Source of the DNA: Luzula sylvatica
Lineage: Eukaryota; Streptophyta; Magnoliopsida; Poales; Juncaceae
Length of the DNA: 64,000 bases
Assembly (NCBI GenBank): GCA_946800325.1
Contig: OX326958.1
Span: 65,452,366-65,516,365 of the forward strand
Direction of reading: 5' to 3'
The translations under genes and the position numbers were made by a program. Below, in pieces: positions 1 to 11,635 of the stretch. The notes under the pieces were generated by a model. The model was not told the DNA's origin and ran no database searches. It saw only the letters and a list, made by a program, of their open reading frames with translations. Every line of letters starts with the position of its first letter. Position 1 is the first letter of the stretch.

Positions 1-942
1 AAAATATGACTTTATAATTCTTATGTTAATATATTTATATTATATAAAAAATAAAAGATATATTACATAATAAATTAATAATATTATTTAATTATATATT
101 ACGATAATAAATAAAATTAATTAAACTATATAAGTATCATGAAAATTAAACATATCCTAGAAATATATTGAAACTAATTTAAAAGTATCTTTTCTAATTT
201 TATAAAAAAATATTATGGACTGGAACGACAATGGATTGAATTATCCTAAATAGAATAATTTAGTCTTATTTTGGAAGTATCACAATCATATCATGAAATA
301 TCTGAATCGTATCTGTAAGAAATAAATATTAAAATAATTGATACTCCGCATAGCATATCCGTCCCGTATCGATATCCATATCTCCAACTGCATTATAGAA
401 GTATTCGCGTAACATTGGTAATCCGATTTCGAATCGTTCAAGATTTCGAGTGATTCAAATCTTAAATCGGATTGATATAGATTATGGATGAATCAAGTTT
501 AAGTAATCTGTGGAAGTCATGTCCCTGATAGATATTTTTGTAATTTCGAATTACTCAAGAAAATATTTGATGAATCAAGCAAATTGGGATTATGAAAGAT
601 GACTTCCCAATAGTAGATTTGAAAAATGACTTTTTTTTTTGGGGAAATTTCATGCATATCTCCGATTAACACTTGAATAACAAATGTATTCCTCTTAAAT
701 CATTGTCACCATATTCATCCTTTCAAATTATAATTTATATCAAAATTATCTGATTAAATTTTACAAATATCAAATATTATCCAATCTGTTAGTTCGCCGT
801 TAAGCTAACCATGATTAAAAATACGAAATCTAATTAAATCAACAAATGCTAATTTAAATGACCATATTACCCTTCCTAAATATTTTGTTCAATTAAACCT
901 TCTCTATAACCATCATTTGTCTCTCACAGAACTGATCAAACT
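1..942. other. AT-rich intergenic DNA
   Basis: No gene, repeat unit or RNA could be supported here. The sequence is strongly AT-rich, with stops in all frames and no convincing splice-bounded exon. Confidence 0.6.
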
Positions 943-1760
943 GTTGGGTCCCGCGGCTAGATACTCAACAAATATAACAAAATTTTTACGTCGCGGGATA
1001 TATCCACAAGGATCAGTGCGGCTAAATTAAACATCGAAGGGTGAGTTTGTGTTTTATTAATTCCGAATCACCCTTGACTCGGTGACGACAAAAATCGGCG
1101 GCAGCTCGGGATTGATCGCGTCTAGCTCCAAATGATGAAGCCTCCACTCGCGTCCACCGTGCTCGCCTCGTAGGAAGATCACCGTCTTGTACTAGCAACG
1201 CGGTGATCGACTTGGATCCTCCTCTTTCTCTTTCCCTCGCGGCTAGCCTTAGCCGAACCCGAAACCCTTTCGACGGCTACGAAACCCTAAACGAGTCCTA
1301 CCCGGCGGCTACGATCCGAAACCCTTTCGACGGCTATCCTAACCCGAACCCGAGAAGTGTGTGTGTGTGTGTGCGCGCGCGCGTGTTAAGATATCTATGT
1401 AGTCTTCTGTGTTGTAAAACTTCACCCCCGTATCGACCCAAATCCGGAGCAGATGTTTTTTTCGGATATTACCTGACCCGCGGATATTATTTTCGAATAG
1501 TCCCCGTCCGATTCGGATTGGGTACCCACAAGTTCGGGTTTCACCCGACCCATCGACATCCTTACTATTGTGAATATATCTACGTAGTCTTGTGTGTTCC
1601 GAGTCATTGTAAAGTGGAATAAAAGCCCATTACAAGGCCCAAATGATTCTTGATGGCACAGAGGATCTGTGGTGTGATTTTTGGGCTTGTAACTTTGATG
1701 TATAGGCTGTAGTGAGTCATTTGTGCTCTATGTGTGGCATTTGGTGTAACGAGTTACCTG
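943..1760. other. GC-rich island, probably old transposon sequence
   Basis: This block is much richer in G+C than its flanks. A 19-bp motif beginning GAAACCCTTTCGACGGCTA occurs twice (1261-1279 and 1318-1336). A (GT)n/(GC)n tract follows at about 1358-1384. The stretch 1425-1562 is full of ACCCGA/CGGAT motifs and ends with a sequence whose complement starts GGATGTCGATGGGTCGGG, as in many plant hAT-type MITEs. A possible open frame at 1203-1622 has low-complexity content and no recognisable domain, so I do not call it a gene. The block may begin as an LTR (TGTTGGGTCCCGCGG at 943), but no matching end or target duplication was found. Confidence 0.35.
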
Positions 1761-2571
1761 TGATGATCCCTAAAAACATATGAAACGATACGTTTGTTAT
1801 ATACAATATTTTATTATTTTATTAATTATAATTTATATATTTAAATTTTTTTATATATTATATATTTGACATAAAATAAACTAAATGTTTGTTTTTATTT
1901 TTACATAAATAACTTCTTTTAAGTAAATGTATATTTTATTTTGTTATTTAGTTATATGTATTATTTATTTATTTCGATTTCAAACTTTATTTTTATTTTT
2001 CAAGTATATTTTTTGGGAAAATTCTATAGACCATTTTTGTTTTATCATAGACTCTTTTCTTAATGGACCTCAATTTAAAGGACAAAATTGTAATTTCATG
2101 ATTTTCTCTCTCATATTAAATTAGTTTTATTAGGCATGTGTTAATTACATAATTAATCATTTATATTCTTTCTTTCTTACTGAACTCCATAGCTCGTAGT
2201 CCATGTTTCTCACTTTGATATCGCCATAGACGTTGTTTTGTTTTGACATTTGAAATGGAAGAATTCTCCATCAACAAAAGTTTGTGTTGGTTGTGGGAAA
2301 CGATTGATATATTAGTGTAGTTCTATTTTATATGTGGAGATGAGATCGCATGAATAATATTTGATGAAATTAATATTCATTTGACCCAATGTAAAATTGA
2401 TGTGTAACCAAATGTTAATATTCATTTGATCCAAAACAACCCTCCGAATTTGAAAAACATCACAAAATGCATCTAAAATTGATTTAGAAATTGGATTATA
2501 TTACTTTGAAGAAGATAGGTCTGAAATTTATTATTGTTGAAGTTTTACTAATTTGATTTGAGAAGATATAC

Positions 2572-2574
<3 letters not shown>

Positions 2575-2607
<33 letters not shown>
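2575..2607. repeat. (GA)n microsatellite
   Basis: Uninterrupted GA dinucleotide run in intergenic DNA, read directly. Confidence 0.9.
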
Positions 2608-2609
<2 letters not shown>

Positions 2610-2752
2610 AGTAAAGAAAATAAAGTGTGAAGGAAAGAAAGCGGGAGAGAAAAAAATAATAATAATGGAAAGTATCAATAATTAATTCAATGCAAAGATA
2701 TAAAATTAGATTTAGTATACCCAAAATATAATTTTTAAAAAGGATCTATGTT

Positions 2753-2756
<4 letters not shown>

Positions 2757-2790
<34 letters not shown>
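2757..2790. repeat. Poly(T) tract of about 34 bases
   Basis: A pure T run, seen directly. It lies about 290 bp upstream of the HSD pseudogene start and could be the poly(A) tail of an old minus-strand retroposon, but no body was recognised next to it. Confidence 0.85.
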
Positions 2791-2791
<1 letters not shown>

Positions 2792-3322
2792 TACGTTAGA
2801 AATATCCGACAAGTATTCAAAATTATATTCGTTATTGTTTTAAAATAATTATTCAGATATATCACGTGGAGTAATATGAGATTTATCATGATAACATCCG
2901 AAGGCTGAGGATGTATTTGGACAGCCCTTCCGGTTGCATGCCACGTCTTCCTAAAGTTTTCAACACGTGGCATATACTTTCCCTTTCCCTTGTGTAATTG
3001 GAGTTATTTCACTTGTTCTTTCTCTGTTCATCTCTTCGTTTCCCTCTTCTGGAAGAAGAACATGAGTCTAACTTCTTTATGAACCTCGTGGTGCAGCCCG
3101 TGCTGTTAATGTCCTTGGTCTTATTCCTTCTTCCTTTTTATATTTTTAAGTTCATCAACTTTTTCCTTTCGTCGTGTTTCTCTGAAAATATGTCCCGAAA
3201 AGTCGTCTTGATTACCGGCGCCTCATCCGGTACTCGTTGCGAGGCGAAAGAAAAGCCTCCAAGAGGTTGCCCAAAAGGCTCGTGACTTTGGCTCCCCGAA
3301 TGTACTAGTCGTGCCTGCCGAT

Positions 3323-5189
3323 CAGGGCCGGGCCTGGGCTTTGGCCCAGTTGGCCCAGGCCACATGCCTCCAAAAAAAAAAAGCCTCCAATAATTTAACA
3401 CCAATAATATCAATAAATTAAACCCACAATCCACAAACCCAAACCCACTTCATCAAACCCGTTTAACCCGAAACAAACCCAAACCCACTCTTTCTCGTTA
3501 CGTCCCTCTCTCTCTCTCTCTCTCTCTCTCGCGTCGCTTCTCTCAGTTTAACCTAGCTCTAGGTCGTACGATACGACTGTCTCGTAGCTCTCCTCTGCCA
3601 CAGGCGATAGCTCTCCTCTGCCATACCTCGCGACGCGCCGACGAGAATAGGCGATAGCTCTCCTCTCAATCAACATGTACAGTTTGTCTCCTCGATTTCT
3701 TCTAGTCATCTTCTCGTCTCCCAAAGAAGTGAAGAGAGAATATGCAGCAGCAGTTTGGGGATTTTTTTGGTGTTGGTATTTCAAGTACTTCTTCGAGCAA
3801 TTACTGATTTTTACTGCAAATTGAGTTCAAGAGTTCAAGAGTTCAAGAATCTAGTTCAAGGTATTATCAATTTGAGACTGAGTTAGTTCAATTTGATGTC
3901 AATTTGTGTTTAATTTGATGAAAAATTGTAAAATTTGTGTTTTATATATGTCAATTTGTGTTTAATTTGCTGATTTTAGTTTGTTATGTGTTTAATTTGC
4001 GTGTTTAATCAATTATGTGTTTAATTTGTGCTTTACTGTTTGTATTTGCGTGTTTAATCCGTGCCGATTTTAGTGTGTTCAATTATGTCACTTCTGTGTT
4101 TAATTTGATGTGTGTTATTAGTGTTCAATTCTGAGTTCAATCAATTCTGTGTTTAATCAATTTTGTGTTATTAGTGTCTTTAATTCTGTGTTTAATCAAT
4201 TCTGTGTTCAATTATGAGTTCAATTCGAGTATTTAATCAATTCTGTGTTTAATTTGATGTGTGTTAATAGTGTTATTAGTGTTTGAGTATTTAGTGTATT
4301 AGTGTATTTAATCAATTCTGTGTCATAAGTATTTAATCAATTCTGAGTTCAATTTGATGTGTGTTATTAGATTGAATAAAATTAATTATAAATTAATTTT
4401 AACTTATTACTTACTATGTTAATTATTGTTTTGAATGTATTTACAGCGTTGCCATTGTTGTGTACCTGCTATTCTACCAAATGGTAATGGGTCAAGGCTT
4501 TGACGCGGGACGTATTATATTGTTTCTCTCTCAAGTTTCACTTGATGCGTATGCTCTCCCTCTCTCTCTCTCTCTCTCTTGATTTTTGGTACCAGTACCG
4601 AACTCGTACCAGTCAGTGTAATTTATTTAATATTTTTTTGAGCAGAGTGGGTTTGGGGCTGGCATTTGGAATTTTGTCGGTACTGTGGCTAGGTTTTATT
4701 TTTTTGGTACTCGTACCAGTCAGTGTAATTACACTCACACTTGCTGTGAGTTATATTGCATATTATACAGTAAGTTAATAACTTATCAAATTTTATTTAT
4801 TTATGTAATTATGTACTTAGTTTTGTATTTTAACGTTTTTTTTTCAGGCACAAGATGCAATTGAAGTTTCTGACGTGTTAACAGTCATGACTTTGGGAAT
4901 GTGAGTTCATGTCTTCACTATCTTGTTTATTAGTTTTAATTTTTTTGTTGAATTATTATTATGAGCTTATAGAAGTAAATATTATGTGAAAGAAGGTTAT
5001 ATGCAGTGTCTGCAAGAACATCATTTAAGGGTAATGGTCGACAAAGTTTGCAAGAACAACATTTAAGGAGTTTTTTTTTGCCTGATATAACTCATTTGAA
5101 CAAAAAATTGTAGAAAAATACATTTTTCTGATTTCATAATCTCCTAACACTATTCGTCACAGGCCTCCGAAATTTCAGGACCGGTCCTG
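3323..5189. mobile_element. Non-autonomous hAT-like element inserted in HSD exon 2
   Basis: It starts CAGGGCCGGGCCTGG and ends CCGGTCCTG; the reverse complement of the right end reads CAGGACCGGTCCTGAAATTT, the common plant hAT terminus. The exon word TGCCGAT stands on both sides (3316-3322 and 5190-5196). This is a 7-bp match, consistent with an 8-bp hAT duplication with one decayed base. Joining the flanks restores the exon 2 frame (ADVTQAYECRRF). The interior has a (CT)n run (3509-3531), another at about 4556-4578, and degenerate repeats of TGTGTTTAATCAATTC-like words at 3880-4370. No transposase was found. Confidence 0.8.
3880..4370. repeat. Degenerate minisatellite inside the hAT-like element
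   Basis: Words such as GTGTTTAATTTG, TTTAATCAATTCTGTGT and GAGTTCAAT recur irregularly many times. It is a typical internal low-complexity region of a non-autonomous element and has no coding potential. Confidence 0.6.
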
Positions 5190-5891
5190 TGCCGATGTAA
5201 CCCAAGCCTATGAGTGTAGAAGATTCATCGAAGCTGCTGTAAATAACTTCGGTCGTTGTAAGTGTTGATCGTTAGATACTTTATTTATTTTTAATTTTTC
5301 TTGTCAAGTTAGTCCTAACCCTAAAGTCACTTTGTATCCAAGTGAATCATTTGGTGAACAATGCTGGTATTGTGGGTCTCCACTTATTTGAAGAAGTTGC
5401 CGAGCCAATGAATTTGAAACGTATCATGGTATGCATGATAATTTATTAGTTTTTGCTTTTATATGTTATTATTATGACTACGACTACGACAACTAGTCAA
5501 AATGGCAATCTATCATGATTCATGCAGGATGTTAATTTTTGGGGTTCGGTTTATACCACCTACTTTGCCATCCCTTACTTACGTAGCGATAACAATAGGC
5601 GTGACATCATTCTCGGCATACACAAACATTATGAGGATGTCCTTTTACAATGTTAGTAATTTAGGTAATTAATCATGTTGAACATTACGTAGCGATAACA
5701 ATTAATGTACGGTTCCCTTGATTATTGAGGATGCGATACAAAATGACTCGTACAACTGTTAGGTATATACCGATACCATAATAATTGAAAGGCAATAGGA
5801 AATAAATGATGTGTCGCATATGAGAACTATAATATATTGAGCTCTTACTATAACTAAAATTTTCTCCTTTTGCAGGCTAGCAAAGGTGCTT

Positions 5892-6561
5892 CGACGTTCT
5901 GAGACTCGGCCGAGTCAAAAAAAAGTCGGCCGAGTTGACTCGGACTCGGCCACACCCGACCCGAGTATGGCCCGGATAAATCGGATCCGACTTTTTTTTT
6001 TTTTAGGATTGTTATATCAAAATGAATTGTAGTTATATAAAAATTGTCTTTATTTTACTCCTAAATTTATGAAAATCGAATAAAAGAAACTAAAAGTTTT
6101 AAGGATAGGCTTACAATTTACAAATATACATACATACCATCCAGATTCGAATGATATTTTGCATATGAGATGTGATTTTTTTTTTTTTTTTTAAAGATTG
6201 TTATATTAAAATGGATTGTAGTTGTATAAAAATTGTCTTTATTTTACCAATCCTTCAATTTCATTTTTACATTGCATAAAGATTTTGCAGTACATACTTT
6301 ATTTCAGCCATACAGATACTAGCCATACTAGACATACTTCACTTTACGGTATAAAAATTTGGATTTTATTAGTTGAATTTGTGTGTATTATGTTTATGAA
6401 TGGTTATCTATTTTTAAAATAATTTGTTTTTATTTTTTTTCTATTTTTTCCGATTTTTTTACTAATCGTCCGAGTTTTTTTTTTTTACTCGTCCGAGTCT
6501 TGTCCGAGTCGTCCGAGTTCCGAGTCTCCGGAGCCAACCGAGTCCGAGTTTCAGAACCATG
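5892..6561. mobile_element. TIR-type insertion in HSD pseudogene exon 5
   Basis: Exon 5 breaks after GCTAGCAAAGGTGCTT and continues at GCTTTGAGTAACTTC. Between them lie about 670 bp whose ends are inverted: the left end contains GTTCTGAGACTCGG and the complement of the right end GGTTCTGAAACTCGG. Both ends are packed with CGAGTC/GACTCGG words and the centre is AT-rich. The short word GCTT at both junctions may be a target duplication. The superfamily is uncertain. Confidence 0.65.
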
Positions 6562-6777
6562 GCTTTGAGTAACTTCTACCACACATTACGAATCGAAGTT
6601 GGTGATGAGATTGGTATTACTGAAATTGTGCCGGGTTTGATCGAGTCAGAAATAACAAAGGGCAAAAATTTTACTGAAGAAGGGAGAACCGAAGTGGACC
6701 AAGATTTGAGAGATGTAAGCACTCGAACTAGGTCTCATTTTTCATGATTTCTCGTTGAAGGCCTGCAGTATTACTTG

Positions 6778-9700
6778 CAGGAGCGGAACTAGAGTCCAAA
6801 ATTAGGGGGGGCCAAGAAGAATTTTTTTTATCTATTATTATCGAAACATGACATGTAAATTAGAAAAAGATACATAACATTACTAAATTATAAGTAAAAT
6901 CCAAAAGTATACATTCGTCCAAAATAATAAAACATCTAAAATAAAATCTAATTAAAACGTAATGGAACCCGTCTTTTTTGCATTAAAGCAAAGTCTTCTA
7001 TAATTTTTTCCGTTGAAAAAGATTCGGCAATCTCCTTTTCAATATAAACAATCAAATAGTTAGTTAAAAAATCATCCTCCATTTTATTACGGAGCCTTGT
7101 CTTCACAATTTTCATTGCCGAGAAAGCACGTTCCGTAGTTGCCGTCGAAACCGGAAGAGTTAAAACGGGACGTAAAAGTCTATCGACTAAAAAGAAAATC
7201 CTTGATTTTCCAATTTTCATTAGTGCTTGACATAATTCAGAAATTGTAGACAATCCACGCAATTCGGGATTGTTGATCACGTCAATATGATAATGTTGCA
7301 ATTGATATCTTAAAAGAACTTTTTCATGTTCGGAAAAATCGGACGGATAAAATTTTTCCGCCAACTCGCATATTGCATCAATATTGAATGAGTTGAATGA
7401 ATTTTTTGGATCCAATGCACTACTCAAGATTAGGAGTTGAGTCATTTGCTCACCGAATCTATTATTTAACTCTTGCACTTGTTGATCTATGGCACCAACA
7501 AAAATATCTATTCGATAATGGTGATCGACCGTGACTTTATCTTTTACTCGGCGAGAACCAATTATGTCCGAGTACAAAGCATTTAAATCCGGAATTATGA
7601 TATCCTTGTTTTGGCAAAATGACTTCACATTTTCTATGAGATTTTCTCATCCATTATTTCTCAAATTTAAAAGAAGAGATTTTGTACTTGTAACCAAATT
7701 AAGAGCATTCAAAATATCTTGAGATTTGTCTTGAAACACTTTGCACAAAATTTCGGTGAAAGCCATTATTTCTTTCAAAACATGGAGAATGAAAACAAAT
7801 TCAAAAGATTTGAGAGTTTTAAGAGAAGACCTTGCATTTTCACGAGTAGAATAATTACCATCACCGGCTATGGTTTCAAGAACACAACAAGTTGGACCAA
7901 ATAACCTCATCAAACTAGAAATGGATTTAAAATGAGAACTCCATCTTGTGTCACCGGCTCGTTGTAAAGTACCGAGTTGGTTGAGCCCACTTCCCGTTTC
8001 TAGTTCTTCAATTTCAATTAAACGAGCTATTTCGGAAACTTGTTCTTCTTGTAGTTCATCATTGCGTTTCGAAGAAGAAACAACTACATTAATAATGAAT
8101 GCCATTTGTTGAAAAAATGTGTGAATATCAGGTACTTCTCTTGATGCAACAACAAGAGCTAATTGCAATTGATGAGCCAAACAATGAACGTAATATGCAT
8201 ATGGACATTCCCTAAGAATTAACGCTTGTAATCCGTTCCACTCACCGCGCATATTACTAGCCCCATCATATCCTTGACCACGGATATTTTGAATAGAAAG
8301 ATTATGATGAGACAACACATTCATAATTCTTTCTTTCAGAGTTGCCGATGTTGTATCCTTAACATGCGCCAAATTCATAAAACGTTCTCGAACAAATCCG
8401 TTTTTATCAACAAATCTTAAAACGATTCCCATTTGCTCTCTTTTAGCTTCATCTCTAGCTTCATCAACAATTAAACAAAATTTTGCATCGCCAATCTCCT
8501 CACGAATTGAAGATTGGACATTTCTAGCAAAGCAATGCAATATTTGCTTTTGAATTAAAGGTGAAGTATAAGTTGCATTTTTAGGGGCATTTTTTAAAAC
8601 AACCTTATTAACATCTTCATTGTATGAAGCCAAAAATTCTAACATCTCAAGAAAATTTCCTATATTTTTAGAATTACTCCTTTCATCGTGCCCTCTAAAT
8701 GCACAAGCTTGAAATGTTAGCCAACGAATTGCATCTATGGATGCTTTAAGCCGCAATCGGCCATCTAATATTTCCTTGTTCGATTGGTTTTCTATTACTT
8801 GTTGAATATTTCTAGGTTGGTTTTTCAAATTTTCGTGACAACTTATAGAAAAATTATGTGCCGAGTTACTATTTTTTCCCATATGATACAAAAAAGCACA
8901 TTCTTTTCCATTATTAACTTTTCTCCAAACTTCAAATCCTTTAACCGTAAAAGTATCCGACCCGCATTTTCCCATTGGTTTCTTTGAAAATAGATAGCAA
9001 AAAAAACAATATGCTTTGTGGTTATAAGGTGAATATTCTAACCATGGAAAATTTGTATACCAATGAGGTTGAAATCGACGTGGGTGACTTTCCGGTCCAG
9101 AAAATTTAAATTCGCAATCATTTGGTTGGTATGGACCGAGCATTATATATGCCCTTCGAGCTAGATCTTGTGAATTAATCGGGTATTCCCAAATTGGAGA
9201 CCGCTTACCGGGATCACGTTCTATTGTGATTGTGCCATCCCCGGTATTAACTTCAACCATAGTAATTATTGGAACTTGAGAAATATGTTGTTGAGATTGA
9301 GAAGGTACCGGAGATTGCTCACTCATTAGGTTTCCTTCATTACTCGGCATGACATAAGAAGGAGCACTTGATCCACTTGTTTGAGAATTGACACCAATTT
9401 TATGGCTTTTATTGAAGAACGAGTCGATCGTTTTTCTTTTTGACATAATCTATCCTAAAAATAAGAACAACATAAAGATAAAATTATGAATCTATATTAA
9501 AAATGTAAGATTTGAATTGTTTTCAACTAAAAACTAACATTTGTTGCAATTATATTATTCATACATGAAAATTCTCAAATAATTGTTCTAATTTAAACAA
9601 TTAGCTTTAATTTTTCTTCTTATTTTTAGGTCTTAAAAATTTAAGACAAGTATTATAAAATTAATTACTCACCTTGAGAATCTTAAGATACTTGAAGATA

Positions 9701-10087
9701 TTACTTGCTTGTCCTATCTTGCTTTTAATTTGTTTCTAATTTGAAGAAGATTTTGGGTAATTTTGAAAAAATCGGTGGGGGGTTTCAAGAGGAAAAAACA
9801 GGGACCACTAACCAGCGTTGGGAGTATTGGGAGTACTGGGGAAGAAACGTGAATGATAAAGTATAATACTGGTATACAAATATTCCCATCTTTTATCATC
9901 CATTGAAATTGGGCCTGAGCCATTTGCATTGCTTTTTTACAATTTTGTTGCTCTCTACAATGTTTACTATAAAATTAAAATTCATATATAAGGTTTGATA
10001 AAATATTCTACTAATATAAAATAAAAAATTCTAGAAATCATGGGGGGAGCCAAGGCTCCCCTTGGTCCCCCTTTGATTCCGCCCCTG
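6778..10087 (-). mobile_element. hAT DNA transposon, nearly intact (3310 bp)
   Basis: Bounded by a perfect 8-bp target duplication ATTACTTG (6770-6777 and 10088-10095), the hallmark size for hAT elements. Terminal inverted repeats are short: the left end starts CAGGAGCGGAAC and the complement of the right end starts CAGGGGCGGAATC. The interior carries one transposase gene on the minus strand, interrupted by a single stop codon. It lies in the last intron of the HSD pseudogene. The clean duplication and near-intact frame suggest a younger insertion than the other two elements in that gene. Confidence 0.93.
6948..9446 (-). pseudogene. hAT transposase (TTF-type zinc finger, DUF4371-like core, hATC domain) with one in-frame stop
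   Basis: The frame starts at 9446 (MSKRKTIDSFF), the usual opening of plant zinc finger MYM-type protein 1-like hAT transposases. It runs 599 codons to a TGA at 7649-7647 and continues in the same frame to 6948, about 832 codons in all. Residues about 125-205 form a TTF-type zinc-finger region with a CFFC pair. The RNase H-like core shows LIVDEARD (about 325-332) and QGYDGASNM (about 391-399), which I take to hold two catalytic acidic residues. After the stop, the hATC dimerisation block reads TERAFSAMKIVKTRLRNKM. The stop could come from CGA to TGA, a typical methyl-C deamination. A single lesion means the element is probably non-autonomous in this copy, but only just. Confidence 0.9.
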
Positions 10088-10758
10088 ATTACTTGCATTA
10101 ATTGCTGATAAGAAAAAACTACCACATGATAAATATTTAGAATTATTCTGTTGCGTGGTTGATTTTGTATATTCTATTTAATTTCAGGCCACACTTGGTG
10201 TTGTTCCTATACAGCGCACTAAAGATTTTGCCAGAACCGCTGTAAAGGGTGCGTGTATGGGGGCACGTTATGTTCTCGAGCCACGGTGGTGGTGGGGGTT
10301 GTACTACTTTAGAATCTTCTTGCCAGATATAGCGGAATGGGGAATTAGGTTTTTGTATGCAACGCCACCTGGAGTGCCTGCCACCGAAAACCTCGCGAAG
10401 AAGTTGGTGGATCTTCCCTTTGTGAAGGATGTTTTGTATCCTCCTTCTCTTCACTCACCTCAAATAAAGCTCGAGTAAACGTGATATTTTGGACTTTTTT
10501 AATGCCTATCGTAGTTTAAACTAATATTGTAATATATTTAAGAAATACAATAAAATTTAAGCTGTGAGTGAGCAGAACAATGGTTTGTGTATTTATCATA
10601 TAATAACATTTTGTGTAATAAAAAAAATAAAGGTATTGTTTATAAATATTTTAGTTTTTGTATGACACATATAATATTTTTATGTTCATGGTTAAATTTT
10701 ATTTAATTTTTATTTTGTAACCATGTAAATGATCTTTTCCTCTACAGGTATTGACTAT

Positions 10759-10886
10759 GTTGCGCGGATACTCCAAAAAATCGAATTTAGCCGTATCCGT
10801 ATCGTATCATAAATCATATGTTAAATTGTCGTATCGCCGTATCCGATACGCGTCGCCGTATCGCCGTATCGGCGTATCCGTGCAAC
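10759..10886. mobile_element. Small MITE-like palindromic repeat (about 128 bp)
   Basis: The left end reads GTTGCGCGGATAC and the complement of the right end GTTGCACGGATAC, an inverted repeat matching at 12 of 13 positions. The interior is dense in CGTATCCG/CGCCGTATC words. No convincing target duplication was found. Confidence 0.55.
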
Positions 10887-11635
10887 ACAGGGAATTGATG
10901 ATAGTTTCTTTGAAAAAGTGTTTGCAAGACCTGGATGGACTTTCCAAATTGCATTCAGACTCGAAAGAAATACTTGCAAAACTATCCTTTTTCATTTCTC
11001 TAAAATTCTAATATATTTCGCTATTCCAAGTACTTATTTTTCTGGATTAGTAGGATTCCCTCCAGAATATTGAGTCGAACTCCATAAGCAAGCAAGCCGA
11101 TAGAGAGTCTCGAATTGTCAAATTACCACCATTCGTGACATTTTGGCCTTGGTAGGGTGGGCAAGCCGATTGCCATTGCTCTTTTCGGTACATGGACTCC
11201 ATAAGCAACTAGACTAAGCCAAAGTGTTTGCTCAACAAATGAATTTCTTGTTGGTAGAAGAGGCGACTTAGTTGGTATCTCTTCAACCGGGAGACTGGCT
11301 ACCTGACTGCTAACCACATAAGGAATAATGAATCCCTAACGAAAGGGTTCGGGGAGTAGCCTCAAGTATACTAGAAATTTCCTCTCACATACTCCAGAAA
11401 CAACAACTACCCCTCATAAATTGAGTGAGAAAGTATGGATATGAAAAAGTCAATGATGGAACCCGACGAGAACTTCCTGGAACCCAAATTGTTGCTTTGC
11501 TTAGAGGCATATTCGATTGACACAAGAGAAAGGGTATTTGAATATTTTTTTTCTTGTGTCATCTTCTATAGGACATTGATAACTCGTAAAAATGGTCATT
11601 TAAAATGTGGAAATTCAATTTCATGAGTTAATCAA
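10887..11635. other. Unassigned region with coding-like fragments
   Basis: A short uninterrupted stretch near 10894-10985 reads IDDSFFEKVFARPGWTFQ in one frame, but no family was recognised and neighbouring sequence is full of stops. ACTCCATAAGCAA occurs twice, at about 11080 and 11200. It may be a decayed gene or retroelement; I see nothing that decides. Confidence 0.25.

Larger units (their letters stand above)
3079..10478 (+). pseudogene. Steroleosin / 11-beta-hydroxysteroid dehydrogenase-like pseudogene broken by transposons
   Basis: Remnant of a short-chain dehydrogenase of the plant HSD (steroleosin) family, whose functional members are oil-body or ER-anchored NAD(P)H oxidoreductases. 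Exon 1 (3079-about 3236) encodes a hydrophobic anchor and the cofactor motif VLITGASSG. Intron 1 and the start of exon 2 are deleted, so exon 2 resumes out of frame at about 3240 (ARRKKSLQEVAQKARDFG). Exon 2 is cut at 3322 by a transposon and resumes at 5190-5257. Exon 3 is 5343-5428 (NHLVNNAGIVG). Exon 4 is 5528-5651, degenerate but keeping FYN. Exon 5 starts at 5876, is interrupted after 5891 and resumes at about 6562-6714. Exon 6 is 10188-10478. The last intron holds a hAT element. Exon order and phases match the intact paralogue at 18928-22029, suggesting an ancient local duplication. Frameshift, deletion and exon insertions rule out a working enzyme. Confidence 0.9.

Noticed and set aside
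1203..1622. 139-codon plus-strand frame
   Set aside because: Crosses a (GT)n tract and transposon-like sequence; no recognisable domain.
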